Assembly: GCA_030603375.1 (NCBI GenBank)
Contig: JAUVXY010000005.1
Span: 1-21,554 of the forward strand
Source of the DNA: Actinomycetes bacterium
GTDB lineage: Bacteria; Actinomycetota; Humimicrobiia; Humimicrobiales; Humimicrobiaceae
Direction: 5' to 3'
DNA length: 21,554 bases
Shown: positions 7,938 through 16,293 of the stretch, piece by piece
How the letters are laid out: every line of letters begins with the position of its first letter
How positions within the stretch are numbered: the stretch's first letter is position 1
Notes under the pieces: model-generated
What the model was told of the DNA's origin: nothing
What the model saw: only the letters and a program-made list of their open reading frames with translations
The model's database searches: none
Translations under genes and position numbers: made by a program

Positions 7938-8171
7938 TCATAAAAAAATAAATAATATTATAGTTGTCACCGTAAATACCACAACAAACCCAACTGTAAT
8001 CCTATCAAGATTTTTTTCTACAATTCCAGAACCGTCAAATGTTTCTGCTGCGCCTGAAAAAAGTCCAGAAATTCCACCACCTCTGCCAGCATGAAGCAGA
8101 ATAAACAATATTATTCCCAAACACGCAATTATGTGAACACCAAAAATTATATTTAACCATATTGAACCCAT
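7938..8171 (-). CDS. secG: Protein translocase subunit SecG
   Basis: A 77-residue membrane protein, the small accessory subunit of the SecYEG channel. The sequence has two hydrophobic helices (about residues 5-26 and 58-77) separated by a glycine-rich loop. The diagnostic motif LLHAGRGGGISGLFSG lies at the end of helix 1, and the polar turn EKNLDRIT comes before helix 2. The length is typical for SecG. It follows gpmI after a 132-base AT-rich spacer. Placement after the triose-phosphate genes matches many Gram-positive and actinobacterial genomes. A purine-rich AGAGG lies 11 bases before the ATG. Confidence 0.95.
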   Translation of the reverse strand: MGSIWLNIIFGVHIIACLGIILFILLHAGRGGGISGLFSGAAETFDGSGIVEKNLDRITVGFVVVFTVTTIILFIFL

Positions 8172-8216
8172 CTCAACACATCCTCTTCTTTTTAGTATCT
8201 TGCTAATTATTCATTA

Positions 8217-8247
8217 TTTTGATAATTAACTTACTATTTTATCAAAA
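8217..8247. repeat. AT-rich inverted repeat upstream of secG
   Basis: TTTTGATAA (8217-8225) and TTATCAAAA (8239-8247) form a 9-bp inverted repeat with a 13-base spacer in the gpmI-secG intergenic region (8172-8303). It could be an operator or a weak hairpin, but the region is so AT-rich that chance is quite possible. The rest of the 132-base spacer shows no gene and no clear promoter. Confidence 0.3.
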
Positions 8248-8303
8248 ATTAAATATTTTTTTAAATACTTTATTTATAATTTTTAAAAATTCTAAATATC
8301 AGT

Positions 8304-9875
8304 TTAAACATCGCTCTCAATAAGTGAGCTGCCAGTCATCTCTTCAGGCTTTTTTATATCCAGCAGATCCAGAATTGTTGGTGCCACATCACACAATCTG
8401 CAAATACCTGTTATACTATCTTCTCTTAGTTTTTTTATATTTTTATCACATAATATAAAAGGTACAGGTGAAGTTGAATGTGCAGTTATTATACTTTTAT
8501 CAGCAGGGTCCATCATTTTTTCTACATTTCCATGGTCTGAAATTATAATAGCAACACCGCCAAGTTTGTCCAGTTCACCCACTACTTCTCCTACGCATTT
8601 GTCCACAACCTCTACAGCTTCTACTGCTGCATCAAAATAACCCGTATGCCCTACCATGTCAGTGTTAGCATAGTTTAATATTATAACATCATATTTTTTT
8701 TTCTGTATCTTTTCTACTACATTGTCTGTTACCTCATAGGCACTCATTTCTGGTTTTAAGTTATAAGTTGCAACTTTTGGGGAAGGTATCAGTATTCTGT
8801 CTTCGCCTTCATAAGATTTTTCTACTCCGCCGTTAAAGAAAAAAGTCACATGAGCATATTTTTCGGTTTCTGCAATTCTTAGTTGCTTTTTATTGTTTTT
8901 AGAAAGAACTTCACCTAATGTATTTGTAATCTTTCTGGGAGGAAAAGCTACGGGTGCATCAAAATTCTTATTATACTGAGTCATACATGCAAAATATACA
9001 TCCGGGCAACCCTTTTCTTTTTTAAACTTATCAAAATTACTGTCAACAAATGCTTGCGTTATCTGCCTTGCTCTGTCAGGCCTAAAATTAAAAAATATTA
9101 CAGAATCTCCTGTTTTAATCTTAGCTTTATCTTCATTTTCTGCATTTACAATTGCCGGAACTACAAACTCATCACCTACATCCTTCTTATAAGATTCTCC
9201 AACAACATCTGAAGCTTTATTATGCCTTGATCCTTTTCTATTGACCATGGCATCATAAGCTTTTTTTGTTCTGTCCCACCTGTTGTCCCTGTCCATAGCA
9301 TAATACCTGCCGCTCACAGTGGCAATCTGGCCCACACCTTTTTCGGCTAAATATTTATCTATCTCTTCTAAATATGGTATTGCACTTCTCGGAGGGACAT
9401 CTCTGCCATCAAGAAAAGCATGTATGTACAAATTCTTAACCTTATTTTTATATGCCAAATCAATCAATGCCTTGAGATGACTTATATGGCTATGCACCCC
9501 TCCGTCTGATACAAGTCCCATTATGTGGAGGCTGCTATTATTTTGTTTAGCATTATTTATTGCTTCAGCAAATACTTTATTTTTAAAAAAATCTCCGACC
9601 TTTATAGATTTTGTTATTCTCGTAAATTCCTGCAACACAACTCTTCCTGCGCCTATGTTAAGGTGTCCAACTTCTGAATTTCCCATCTGTCCGTCTGGCA
9701 GTCCAACCGCCTCGCCCGAAGCTCCTAATTTTGTATTAGGATATATTTTGTAATAATTATCCATATTAGGTGTTTTTGCAATATAAACAGCATTCCCTTC
9801 TTTTTGGTCCGATATCCCCCAGCCATCTAAAATAATTAGGCATATCGGCTTTTTAATTTTTTTTTCTTTCCTCAA
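8304..9875 (-). CDS. gpmI: 2,3-bisphosphoglycerate-independent phosphoglycerate mutase
   Basis: A 523-residue cytoplasmic, probably Mn-dependent enzyme that interconverts 3- and 2-phosphoglycerate in lower glycolysis. The alkaline-phosphatase-like metal site begins at LDGWG (Asp17). The catalytic serine is Ser67 in GNSEVGH. Other family motifs are FLDGRDVPPRSA, RYYAMDRDNRWDR, FFNFRPDRARQ, NYANTDMVGHTG and ISDHGNVEKM. The length is normal (about 510-525). The start is TTG at 9875, with GGAG eight bases upstream; the nearby ATG and GTG are in another frame that stops at once. It lies 35 bases after tpiA, consistent with a glycolytic operon. No cofactor-dependent mutase is seen in the window. 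Confidence 0.97.
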   Translation of the reverse strand: MRKEKKIKKPICLIILDGWGISDQKEGNAVYIAKTPNMDNYYKIYPNTKLGASGEAVGLPDGQMGNSEVGHLNIGAGRVVLQEFTRITKSIKVGDFFKNKVFAEAINNAKQNNSSLHIMGLVSDGGVHSHISHLKALIDLAYKNKVKNLYIHAFLDGRDVPPRSAIPYLEEIDKYLAEKGVGQIATVSGRYYAMDRDNRWDRTKKAYDAMVNRKGSRHNKASDVVGESYKKDVGDEFVVPAIVNAENEDKAKIKTGDSVIFFNFRPDRARQITQAFVDSNFDKFKKEKGCPDVYFACMTQYNKNFDAPVAFPPRKITNTLGEVLSKNNKKQLRIAETEKYAHVTFFFNGGVEKSYEGEDRILIPSPKVATYNLKPEMSAYEVTDNVVEKIQKKKYDVIILNYANTDMVGHTGYFDAAVEAVEVVDKCVGEVVGELDKLGGVAIIISDHGNVEKMMDPADKSIITAHSTSPVPFILCDKNIKKLREDSITGICRLCDVAPTILDLLDIKKPEEMTGSSLIESDV

Positions 9876-9883
9876 TGCACAAA

Positions 9884-9887
9884 CTCC
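9884..9887 (-). promoter_or_regulatory. Ribosome binding site of gpmI supporting a TTG start
   Basis: GGAG on the minus strand lies eight bases before TTG at 9875. No ATG or GTG in the correct frame is positioned for this site. Confidence 0.65.
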
Positions 9888-9910
9888 ATTTATTGTAATC
9901 TGCTGTTTTA

Positions 9911-10666
9911 TTAGTAATTTATAATTGCCAAAAAATCATCGACTTTCATGCTGGCTCCGCCAACCAGGGCTCCGTCAATATCTGTCATGGCCATAAGTTC
10001 AGTGGCATTATTTGGCTTAACGCTTCCGCCATACTGAATCCTTATTTCTTCAGCAATTTTATTTCCAAAAAGATCACCTATCTTTTTCCTTATTGCTCCG
10101 CACATAACATTGGCATCTTCAGGAGTTGCTGTCTTGCCTGTTCCAATTGCCCATATAGGTTCGTAGGCTATAGTAAGACTGCTAATATTCTTTTTATCAA
10201 TACCTCTTATGCATTCTGCAAGCTGCTCTATTACAAATTCCTCAGCATTACCGCTTTCCCTGATACTCAGGTTTTCACCAATACACATTATTGGTTTTAA
10301 ACCAATCCCAAAAGCTGCTTTTACTTTTTTGTTTACAACCTCGTTCTTCTCCCCGAATATTTCCCGCCTCTCACTGTGTCCAACTATTACATAGTCAACA
10401 CTTAATGCTTTTAACATTTTTGGAGACACTTCACCTGTAAATGCACCAGCTTCCTCGTAAAACATATTTTGCGCACCTACTTTTATATCTATATTAATAT
10501 TTTTAATAGTTTTTTTAATGCTTTCTATATCTGTAAAAGGAACGCATATGGCAACATCGCAATCATTTTTGTTCTTAAATTTATATCCAAGATCTTTTAT
10601 AAAATCAACAGCCTCCAAATGAGTCATGTTCATTTTCCAGTTTCCTGCTATAAAAATTTTTCTCAT
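9911..10666 (-). CDS. tpiA: Triosephosphate isomerase
   Basis: A 251-residue TIM-barrel enzyme that interconverts dihydroxyacetone phosphate and glyceraldehyde 3-phosphate. The substrate lysine is Lys11 in AGNWKMN, the electrophilic histidine is His97 in IVGHSERR, and the catalytic glutamate is Glu169 in AYEPIWAIGTG. The phosphate-binding loops IQYGGSVKP and DGALVGGASM are present near the C-terminus. The ATG at 10666 is chosen over the longer frame from 10690 because GAGGGG lies six bases before it and the family starts at this point. It lies 45 bases after pgk and 35 before gpmI. Confidence 0.97.
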   Translation of the reverse strand: MRKIFIAGNWKMNMTHLEAVDFIKDLGYKFKNKNDCDVAICVPFTDIESIKKTIKNINIDIKVGAQNMFYEEAGAFTGEVSPKMLKALSVDYVIVGHSERREIFGEKNEVVNKKVKAAFGIGLKPIMCIGENLSIRESGNAEEFVIEQLAECIRGIDKKNISSLTIAYEPIWAIGTGKTATPEDANVMCGAIRKKIGDLFGNKIAEEIRIQYGGSVKPNNATELMAMTDIDGALVGGASMKVDDFLAIINY

Positions 10667-10672
10667 AACTAT

Positions 10673-10678
10673 CCCCTC
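10673..10678 (-). promoter_or_regulatory. Ribosome binding site of tpiA deciding its start
   Basis: GAGGGG on the minus strand lies six bases before ATG 10666. The longer alternative start at 10690 would place this site inside the coding sequence. Confidence 0.8.
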
Positions 10679-10711
10679 TTTTTTTATCACACTCTAAAAT
10701 ATATTTTAAGA

Positions 10712-11902
10712 CTATTTATCTAACAGTGAAGCAATACCCGGAAGTTCCTTTCCCTCGAGAAGTTCCATGGAAGCTCCTCCTCCGCTTGAAACATGAGAGA
10801 ATTTGGCTGACAGATTATATTTTTTTAGTGCTGCCAGTGTATCTCCTCCGCCTGCTACAGTTACAGCAGAGCTTTCTGCAATAGCCTTTGCTATCTTCTT
10901 TGTCCCATTTTCAAAATTTTCCCATTCAAAAACCCCGACAGGTCCATTCCAGAATATTGTCCCTGCTTCAGAAATTTCATTTTTGAACAGTTCTATGCTT
11001 TTTTCACCAATATCCAGGCCCATCCAATCCATGGGAATTGATTGTGCTGATACCACTTTTCTATCAGTATCCCTGTCATATTCTTTGCCAACGACAATAT
11101 CTACCGGCAGCATTAAATTAACATTATTTTTTTTCGCCAGTTCAAGCATCTCTTTTGTGTAACTAATTTGTTCATCTTCGCAAATAGATTTGCCTATCTC
11201 GCAACCTTTGGCTTTTAAAAAAGTGTAACTCATACCCCCGCCCAATATCAGGCTGTCAACCTTGCCAAGCAAGTTTTTAATTACCATAATCTTACCAGAT
11301 ACTTTGCTTCCGCCTAAAACAGTTAGAAACGGCCTTTTCGGAGATTCCAGCAGAGATGTTAATGTTCCAACTTCTTTTTTCATCAAAAAACCTGCTACTG
11401 CCGGGAGGAATTCAGTAACACCAACTACTGATGCATGCGCCCTATGTGCTGCTCCAAAGGCATCATTTACAAACACTTCAGCAAGCGAAGCCAGCGACTT
11501 AGCAAATTCCCTGTCATTTGACTTTTCACCAATGTCAAATCTTAAATTTTCAAGCAGGACCATATCTCCATAGTTCATTGTATTTTCGACATATTCTTTT
11601 ATGCCTGGTGAAACTATGTCGTCAAATTTCTTTACCTTCCTGCCCAATAGCTTGCCAAGTTCTTTAGCAGCAGGATCAAGTCTGAACTTATCATTAACCT
11701 CGCCCTTTGGCCTTCCAAGATGGGACATCAAAATAATTTTAGCTTCATTGTCAATTAAGTATTTTATAGTAGGAAGCGATAGCTTAATCCGTGTATTATC
11801 GGTAATATTTCCTTCGCTATCTAATGGAACATTGTAGTCTACTCTCACTAATACTCTTTTTCTTTTTACATCTATGTCTTCAACTGTTTTTTTCTCAAAC
11901 AT
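10712..11902 (-). CDS. pgk: Phosphoglycerate kinase
   Basis: A 396-residue cytoplasmic kinase that transfers phosphate from 1,3-bisphosphoglycerate to ADP. Family hallmarks are the substrate loop RVDYNVPLD, LMSHLGRPKG, LLENLRF, FVNDAFGAAHRAHAS, FLTVLGGSKVSGK, FWNGPVGVFEW, the nucleotide loop GGGDTLAAL and the C-terminal SHVSSGGGASMELLEG. The length is normal. A GTG at 11909-11911 would also open the frame, but the only GGAG overlaps it. That same GGAG is eight bases before the ATG at 11902, so the ATG is preferred. Upstream is gap, with an 82-base spacer containing a hairpin; downstream is tpiA. Confidence 0.97.
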   Translation of the reverse strand: MFEKKTVEDIDVKRKRVLVRVDYNVPLDSEGNITDNTRIKLSLPTIKYLIDNEAKIILMSHLGRPKGEVNDKFRLDPAAKELGKLLGRKVKKFDDIVSPGIKEYVENTMNYGDMVLLENLRFDIGEKSNDREFAKSLASLAEVFVNDAFGAAHRAHASVVGVTEFLPAVAGFLMKKEVGTLTSLLESPKRPFLTVLGGSKVSGKIMVIKNLLGKVDSLILGGGMSYTFLKAKGCEIGKSICEDEQISYTKEMLELAKKNNVNLMLPVDIVVGKEYDRDTDRKVVSAQSIPMDWMGLDIGEKSIELFKNEISEAGTIFWNGPVGVFEWENFENGTKKIAKAIAESSAVTVAGGGDTLAALKKYNLSAKFSHVSSGGGASMELLEGKELPGIASLLDK

Positions 11903-11910
11903 TTTGCTCA

Positions 11911-11914
11911 CTCC
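11911..11914 (-). promoter_or_regulatory. Ribosome binding site of pgk deciding its start
   Basis: GGAG on the minus strand overlaps the possible GTG start by one base and lies eight bases before ATG 11902, which favours the ATG. Confidence 0.6.
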
Positions 11915-11926
11915 GATTAGAATTAT

Positions 11927-11960
11927 TAAATAACCGAGGCAAGCTTACCCCGGTTATTTA
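11927..11960 (-). promoter_or_regulatory. gap-pgk intergenic hairpin, strand-specific
   Basis: A 10-bp stem (11927-11936 with 11951-11960) is extended inward by two G-C pairs. Two positions that are A·C mismatches in plus-strand RNA (11937/11950 and 11940/11947) become G·U wobble pairs in minus-strand RNA. The structure therefore fits a transcript of gap-pgk. The bases after the stem on the minus strand (AATAATTC) do not form a convincing U-tract. Partial termination or an RNA processing and stability element between gap and pgk is more likely than a full terminator. Confidence 0.6.
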
Positions 11961-11984
11961 TTTTTTAATATTAGTATTTAATAA

Positions 11985-12998
11985 TTATTTCATAATGAAC
12001 TTAATCAAATCATAAACTCGGGTGGAATATCCCCATTCATTATCATACCATGTCAATACCTTAATCAGATTTCCCATTTTCATTGTACACAATGAATCAA
12101 AAATAGAAGAATAGGCATTACCTATTATGTCAGCTGATACTATCGGATCCTCACAGTATTGGAGTATTCCTTTGTATCTTTCTTCCAGTGATGCCTCTTT
12201 AAATGCATTGTTTACTTCCTCTACTGTAGCATCTTTTTCCAGATCTACCACTAAATCAACAATAGAGCCTACAGGCATGGGAACTCTCAAAGCCATTCCA
12301 TTTAGCCTGCCATCAATCTCTGGTATAACCAGGCCTATTGCGCTTGCAGCACCTGTTGAGGTTGGGATAATTGAAAGTGCCGCAGCTCTGGCTCTTCTCA
12401 GGTCAGAGTGCGGAAAATCCAGGATCCTTTGGTCATTAGTATAAGAGTGTATTGTAGTCATAAAACCACTTTTAATTCCAAAGCTATCATTTAAAACCTT
12501 GCAGGTAGGAGCAAGTGCATTAGTGGTGCATGAAGCATTTGATATTATATTATGCTCTTCCTTTATATACTTGTCATCGTTAACACCTAAAACAAGCGTG
12601 ATGTCTGCACCGCCACCTTTCATTGGGGCAGAAACTATAACTTTCTTAGCTCCGGCATCCAAATGTTTTTTTGCCCCTTCTCTATTTCTAAATACCCCGG
12701 TTGCTTCTAAAACTACATCTACTCCTAAATCCTTCCATGGCAGCTCTGCAGGATCCTTAATTGATGTTACCTTTATCTTTTTCCCATTAACTATCACAGC
12801 ATCTTTTTCGGCCTTTACATCTTCCTCCAGCACTCTGTATACTGAATCATATTTTAAGAGATGAGAAAGAGTTTTTGTGTCTGTCAGATCATTAATGGCT
12901 ACAATGTCTATATCAGCATTTTTATCATATTTTAATGCTGCCCTGAAAAACTGCCTCCCTATCCTTCCGAATCCGTTAATTCCTACTTTTATTGACAC
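11985..12998 (-). CDS. gap: Glyceraldehyde-3-phosphate dehydrogenase, type I
   Basis: A 337-residue cytoplasmic enzyme that oxidises glyceraldehyde 3-phosphate to 1,3-bisphosphoglycerate. The Rossmann motif GINGFGRIGR is at residues 6-15. Asp37 in INDLTD suggests NAD rather than NADP preference. The catalytic Cys157 lies in SNASCTTN and the base His184 in TTIHSYTNDQ. The C-terminal WYDNEWGYSTR is intact. The start is GTG at 12998, with a strong GGAGGT (13004-13009) five bases upstream. It is the first of the glycolytic genes and follows rapZ after a 104-base AT-rich spacer. That spacer is long enough for a promoter, but I could not pick a convincing one. Confidence 0.98.
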   Translation of the reverse strand: MSIKVGINGFGRIGRQFFRAALKYDKNADIDIVAINDLTDTKTLSHLLKYDSVYRVLEEDVKAEKDAVIVNGKKIKVTSIKDPAELPWKDLGVDVVLEATGVFRNREGAKKHLDAGAKKVIVSAPMKGGGADITLVLGVNDDKYIKEEHNIISNASCTTNALAPTCKVLNDSFGIKSGFMTTIHSYTNDQRILDFPHSDLRRARAAALSIIPTSTGAASAIGLVIPEIDGRLNGMALRVPMPVGSIVDLVVDLEKDATVEEVNNAFKEASLEERYKGILQYCEDPIVSADIIGNAYSSIFDSLCTMKMGNLIKVLTWYDNEWGYSTRVYDLIKFIMK

Positions 12999-13102
12999 TT
13001 TTTACCTCCAATTTTAGTAATTGTTACACATTCAAAATCGTAATTTTAACAAATTTATTATAAATAATAAAGCATTATATTGTTATTATCCTGTTACTTT
13101 CT

Positions 13103-13987
13103 TTACTCATCTATATCTCTGTGAAATATTTTTACAGAATAACCTTTTAATTTTAAGTAATCATATATTTTGTCAGCAATTACTACAGAACGATGCCTTC
13201 CGCCAGTACACCCAACACCTATCCCCAGATAACTTTTTCCTTCTGTAATATAATTAGGAATCAAAAAATCCAGCATTTCCTCAAATATTAGCAGGAACTT
13301 TTTAGTTTCGTCACGCGATAGAACAAAATCCATAATTTCTTTATCTTTTCCGTTAAATTCTCTTAACTCATCATTATAAAATGGATTAGGTAAAAACCTT
13401 ACATCAATAATAATATCCGAGTTTTCCGGTATTCCAAACTTATATCCAAACGAAGTAACTGCTATCTGAAGAAGATTGCTTTTTTCACCACCACTCATCA
13501 TCTGCTCGGTTATAGCTATTCGGAGATCTTTTGGGCTCAGTAATGTAGTGTCCAGTACAAAATCCGATATTTCCCTTAATTTATGCATTTTTTCAATTTC
13601 TTTTTCTATTCCGTCATTAAGGTCCCCGTTTTCAACTAACGGATGTTTCCTTCTTGTCAGAGAAAATCTTTTCCTCAATACATTTTTTGATGACTCCAAA
13701 AACAATATTTTGTATTCTATGTTTATTTCTTTTAGCTTATCCAGTGTTTTATATATTTCATCAAAAAAATATCCGCTTCTCAAGTCTATGGCAAGTGCTA
13801 TTTTATTTATATTCCTGTTTCTCTCAGAAAAAAAATCAATCAAGTTAAGCAGCAGGCGCGATGGTAAATTATCGATGCAATAATAGCCGGCATCTTCAAA
13901 ATCCCTGAGAGCTTCTGTTTTGCCTGCCCCGGATAACCCTGTTATTATAACGATTTTAATTTTATTTTCCCTATCTGTTTTGCTCAC
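13103..13987 (-). CDS. rapZ: RapZ family nucleotide-binding protein (YvcJ/RapZ)
   Basis: A 294-residue P-loop protein. In E. coli RapZ is an RNase E adaptor controlling amino-sugar synthesis; in Gram-positives its relative YvcJ has a less clear, GTP-binding role. Walker A GLSGAGKT is at residues 17-24, followed by the family signature ALRDFEDAGYYCIDNLP. The C-terminal domain contains FGYKFGIP, DVRFLPNPFY and the motif IGVGCTGGRHRSV. The length is normal. The start is GTG at 13987, 26 bases after the holin-like gene. In most Gram-positives yvcK and whiA follow immediately; here the next gene is gap. Confidence 0.96.
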   Translation of the reverse strand: MSKTDRENKIKIVIITGLSGAGKTEALRDFEDAGYYCIDNLPSRLLLNLIDFFSERNRNINKIALAIDLRSGYFFDEIYKTLDKLKEINIEYKILFLESSKNVLRKRFSLTRRKHPLVENGDLNDGIEKEIEKMHKLREISDFVLDTTLLSPKDLRIAITEQMMSGGEKSNLLQIAVTSFGYKFGIPENSDIIIDVRFLPNPFYNDELREFNGKDKEIMDFVLSRDETKKFLLIFEEMLDFLIPNYITEGKSYLGIGVGCTGGRHRSVVIADKIYDYLKLKGYSVKIFHRDIDE

Positions 13988-14013
13988 TTAATCTTTCTTT
14001 ATTCTTTATTTTA

Positions 14014-14406
14014 TTATTTTTTCTTCTTTTCATAAAATATAATTTTAGAGAGTACTATACTTGTTATGCTAATTACAAGAGAAACCAATATATATCCCCA
14101 GAATCCAGAAACTTTCAATTCACTAATAAAACAATCAACAATCCATAGCATACCAGCATTAATAATAATATTAAATAGCCCCATAGTTAAAATATTTATA
14201 GGTAATGATATCACTTTAACTATGGGTTTAATCAGAAAGTTGGTCAAACCTAAAAGTATGCCTGCCAAAAAAGCAACTTTTAACCTGTCCCATACACTAT
14301 CGCCAATTATATATATAAAAGGCAAAAAGTAATAAGCAATAGATATGGAAAAAGAAAGTATTATCCAATCTAAAAATATTTTTAGTAAATAAAAAATCTT
14401 ACTCAT
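14014..14406 (-). CDS. Small membrane protein of the phage_holin_4_2 (PF04020/YvlD-like) family
   Basis: A 130-residue integral membrane protein with about four hydrophobic helices and a basic tail (YEKKKK). The stretch GLTNFLIKPIVKVISLPINILTMGLFNIIINA closely fits the PF04020 pattern, in which a conserved N-x-L-x-x-P and a P-x-x-x-x-T-x-G-L-F-x-x-x-x-N follow one another. Despite the family name, most members are chromosomal proteins of unknown function, and nothing around this gene suggests a prophage. Its ATG begins on the base directly after the uvrC TAA, so translation is probably coupled to uvrC. Family assignment is from motif memory; the function is unknown. Confidence 0.85.
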   Translation of the reverse strand: MSKIFYLLKIFLDWIILSFSISIAYYFLPFIYIIGDSVWDRLKVAFLAGILLGLTNFLIKPIVKVISLPINILTMGLFNIIINAGMLWIVDCFISELKVSGFWGYILVSLVISITSIVLSKIIFYEKKKK

Positions 14407-16293
14407 TTATTTGTGTATATTATTGTAAATATTTATGGCATCCTTATGGCTTATTCCTTTTATTTTAACCAGGTCTCCTATTTTGCTTCTTCTTAGCTCA
14501 TTAATAGTGTCAAATTTTTCATATATACATTTTTTCTTTTTGCTGCCAATTCCTTTAATTTCATCTAACACAGAATGTACCATGTAACTGTTCCTTAATC
14601 TCTTATGATAGCTTATAGCAAACCTGTGTGCCTCATCTCTTATCTTTACAATAATCCTCATATAGCCGCTATCTAACTCCAGTTTTACCCCATCATTGTA
14701 TTTACTGCAAAATATAACTTCTTCTTTCTTTGCAATGCTTATCAAGTCTATGCCTGAAATATTTTTTTCCTTCATTGCAGCATTTGCAATGTTAAACTGA
14801 GCCTTTCCTCCATCTACTATTATTAAATCAGGTTTTATGCAAAAGCTATCGTCAGCATCAATTTTGAATTCTTTTAAATACCTGAGTCTTCTTAAAAGAA
14901 TCTCTTCTATCATCCTGCAGTCATCCTGTCTGCTGACAGTTTTTATTTTAAAATGCCTATAGCTGCTCTTTAAGGGATGCCCATCAGTAAAAACAGCCAT
15001 TGAACCAACCGGAAAACTATTCTTCAAATTAGAGATGTCATAGCATTCCATTCTCTTTGGTATGTTTTTTAACCCAAGTATATCTCTCAATTTTATTATA
15101 TCCCCACCAGTCTTGCTGCATCCAGTATCTCTCTCAAACTTTTTTTTCTCTAAATAAAGCCTTGAATTTTTAGTAACCATGTCTATTATTTTTTTATTCC
15201 TGCCGATTTTTGGGATTTTTATTTCTACTTTTTTACTTTTTGCAATCGTCAGCCACTCAGAGAGTAGTCCCATATCCTCTATTTTTGCAGGTATATATAT
15301 TTTTGATGGAATATTAATAACATCAACATAATATTTTTTTATAAAATATGATAAAATTTCCTCATTTTTAAGATGTCCAGTATTGCCTGCAGTAAAATTA
15401 TTAATAATATCCAATCCGCCTTTTCTATAGGAGAACACACTTATGGCAGCTAACTTTATATCTTTGCACAAAGAAATAAAATCCAATGAGTCTTCTCCGC
15501 CTATATATATTTTTTGATTTTTTAAAAGATTATTTATGGCAGATAGCATGTCCCTCATTTTTGAAGCTTCCTCAAAATTTTTATCTTTGGAATACTGATC
15601 CATCCTTAATTTTATTCTGTTTATGATTGTTTTATCTTTACCTCTTAAAAATAACTTTATGCATTCAATATTTTCTTTATATGCACTTTCAGAAATGTTG
15701 CCAACACAGGGAGCTGAGCACAAGCCAATATGATAATTGAGGCAGGGTGATTTAAGATGGCTGCCCGGGCTGCTTCCCTTGCAATCCCTTATCTTAAATA
15801 TTTTACGCAGATGTTCCAGTGTTTTCTTAATAGATTTAACATTTGTGTATGGTCCAAAATATTTTGCCCCTTCAATGTTTCTGTTTCTTGTCATAAACAC
15901 TCCTGGATATTTATAACTTTCAGTTATGGCTATATAGGGATATGACTTGTCATCTTTTAGGTCTATATTGTAACGGGGTTTATTTTTTTTAATTAAGTTG
16001 CATTCAAGCACCAACGCTTCAACTTCATTATCCGTTATCACGTAATCAATTGAATTTATTTTATCTGTAAAATTAGGTGCATTAAGTTTTACGCTGCCAC
16101 CACAGCCGCTTTTTCCCTGAAAATAGCTCCTCACCCTGTTGTAAAGATTTATTGCCTTTCCTATGTAAATAATTTCTCCACCAGCATCTTTAAATATATA
16201 TACCCCTTCCTTTTTAGGTAAAATGCTCAAAGATTTCCCCGGCTTATTTTCTAAAAGTTTATTTTTATTTAATATTTTGCCTTGTTTACTCAC
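14407..16293 (-). CDS. uvrC: Excinuclease ABC subunit C
   Basis: A 628-residue nuclease that makes both incisions around a DNA lesion marked by UvrAB. Domains in order: a GIY-YIG nuclease (GVYIFKD, then IIYIGKAINLYNRVRSYF, about 30-58); a four-cysteine cluster, C171, C184, C192 and C196, matching the UvrC iron-sulfur pattern; a UVR motif binding UvrB (about 230-255, FEEASKMRDML); the RNase H-like 5' nuclease with CYDISN, LIIVDGGKAQ and RDEAHRFAISYHKRLR; and a C-terminal helix-hairpin-helix pair (IKGIGSKKKKCI, VKIKGISHKDA). The GTG start at 16293 overlaps the uvrA stop by eight bases. Length is typical. Confidence 0.97.
   Translation of the reverse strand: MSKQGKILNKNKLLENKPGKSLSILPKKEGVYIFKDAGGEIIYIGKAINLYNRVRSYFQGKSGCGGSVKLNAPNFTDKINSIDYVITDNEVEALVLECNLIKKNKPRYNIDLKDDKSYPYIAITESYKYPGVFMTRNRNIEGAKYFGPYTNVKSIKKTLEHLRKIFKIRDCKGSSPGSHLKSPCLNYHIGLCSAPCVGNISESAYKENIECIKLFLRGKDKTIINRIKLRMDQYSKDKNFEEASKMRDMLSAINNLLKNQKIYIGGEDSLDFISLCKDIKLAAISVFSYRKGGLDIINNFTAGNTGHLKNEEILSYFIKKYYVDVINIPSKIYIPAKIEDMGLLSEWLTIAKSKKVEIKIPKIGRNKKIIDMVTKNSRLYLEKKKFERDTGCSKTGGDIIKLRDILGLKNIPKRMECYDISNLKNSFPVGSMAVFTDGHPLKSSYRHFKIKTVSRQDDCRMIEEILLRRLRYLKEFKIDADDSFCIKPDLIIVDGGKAQFNIANAAMKEKNISGIDLISIAKKEEVIFCSKYNDGVKLELDSGYMRIIVKIRDEAHRFAISYHKRLRNSYMVHSVLDEIKGIGSKKKKCIYEKFDTINELRRSKIGDLVKIKGISHKDAINIYNNIHK

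Noticed and set aside
8250..8300. Short palindromes in the gpmI-secG spacer (runs of A and T)
   Set aside because: They are made only of A and T with little or no loop. Such palindromes are expected by chance here.
12999..13102. Promoter upstream of gap (several TATAAT-like hexamers)
   Set aside because: No -35 partner at a good distance could be chosen. The hexamers are expected by chance in DNA this AT-rich.
14014..14406. Prophage remnant suggested by the holin-family name
   Set aside because: No other phage gene is nearby, and PF04020 proteins are commonly ordinary chromosomal membrane proteins.
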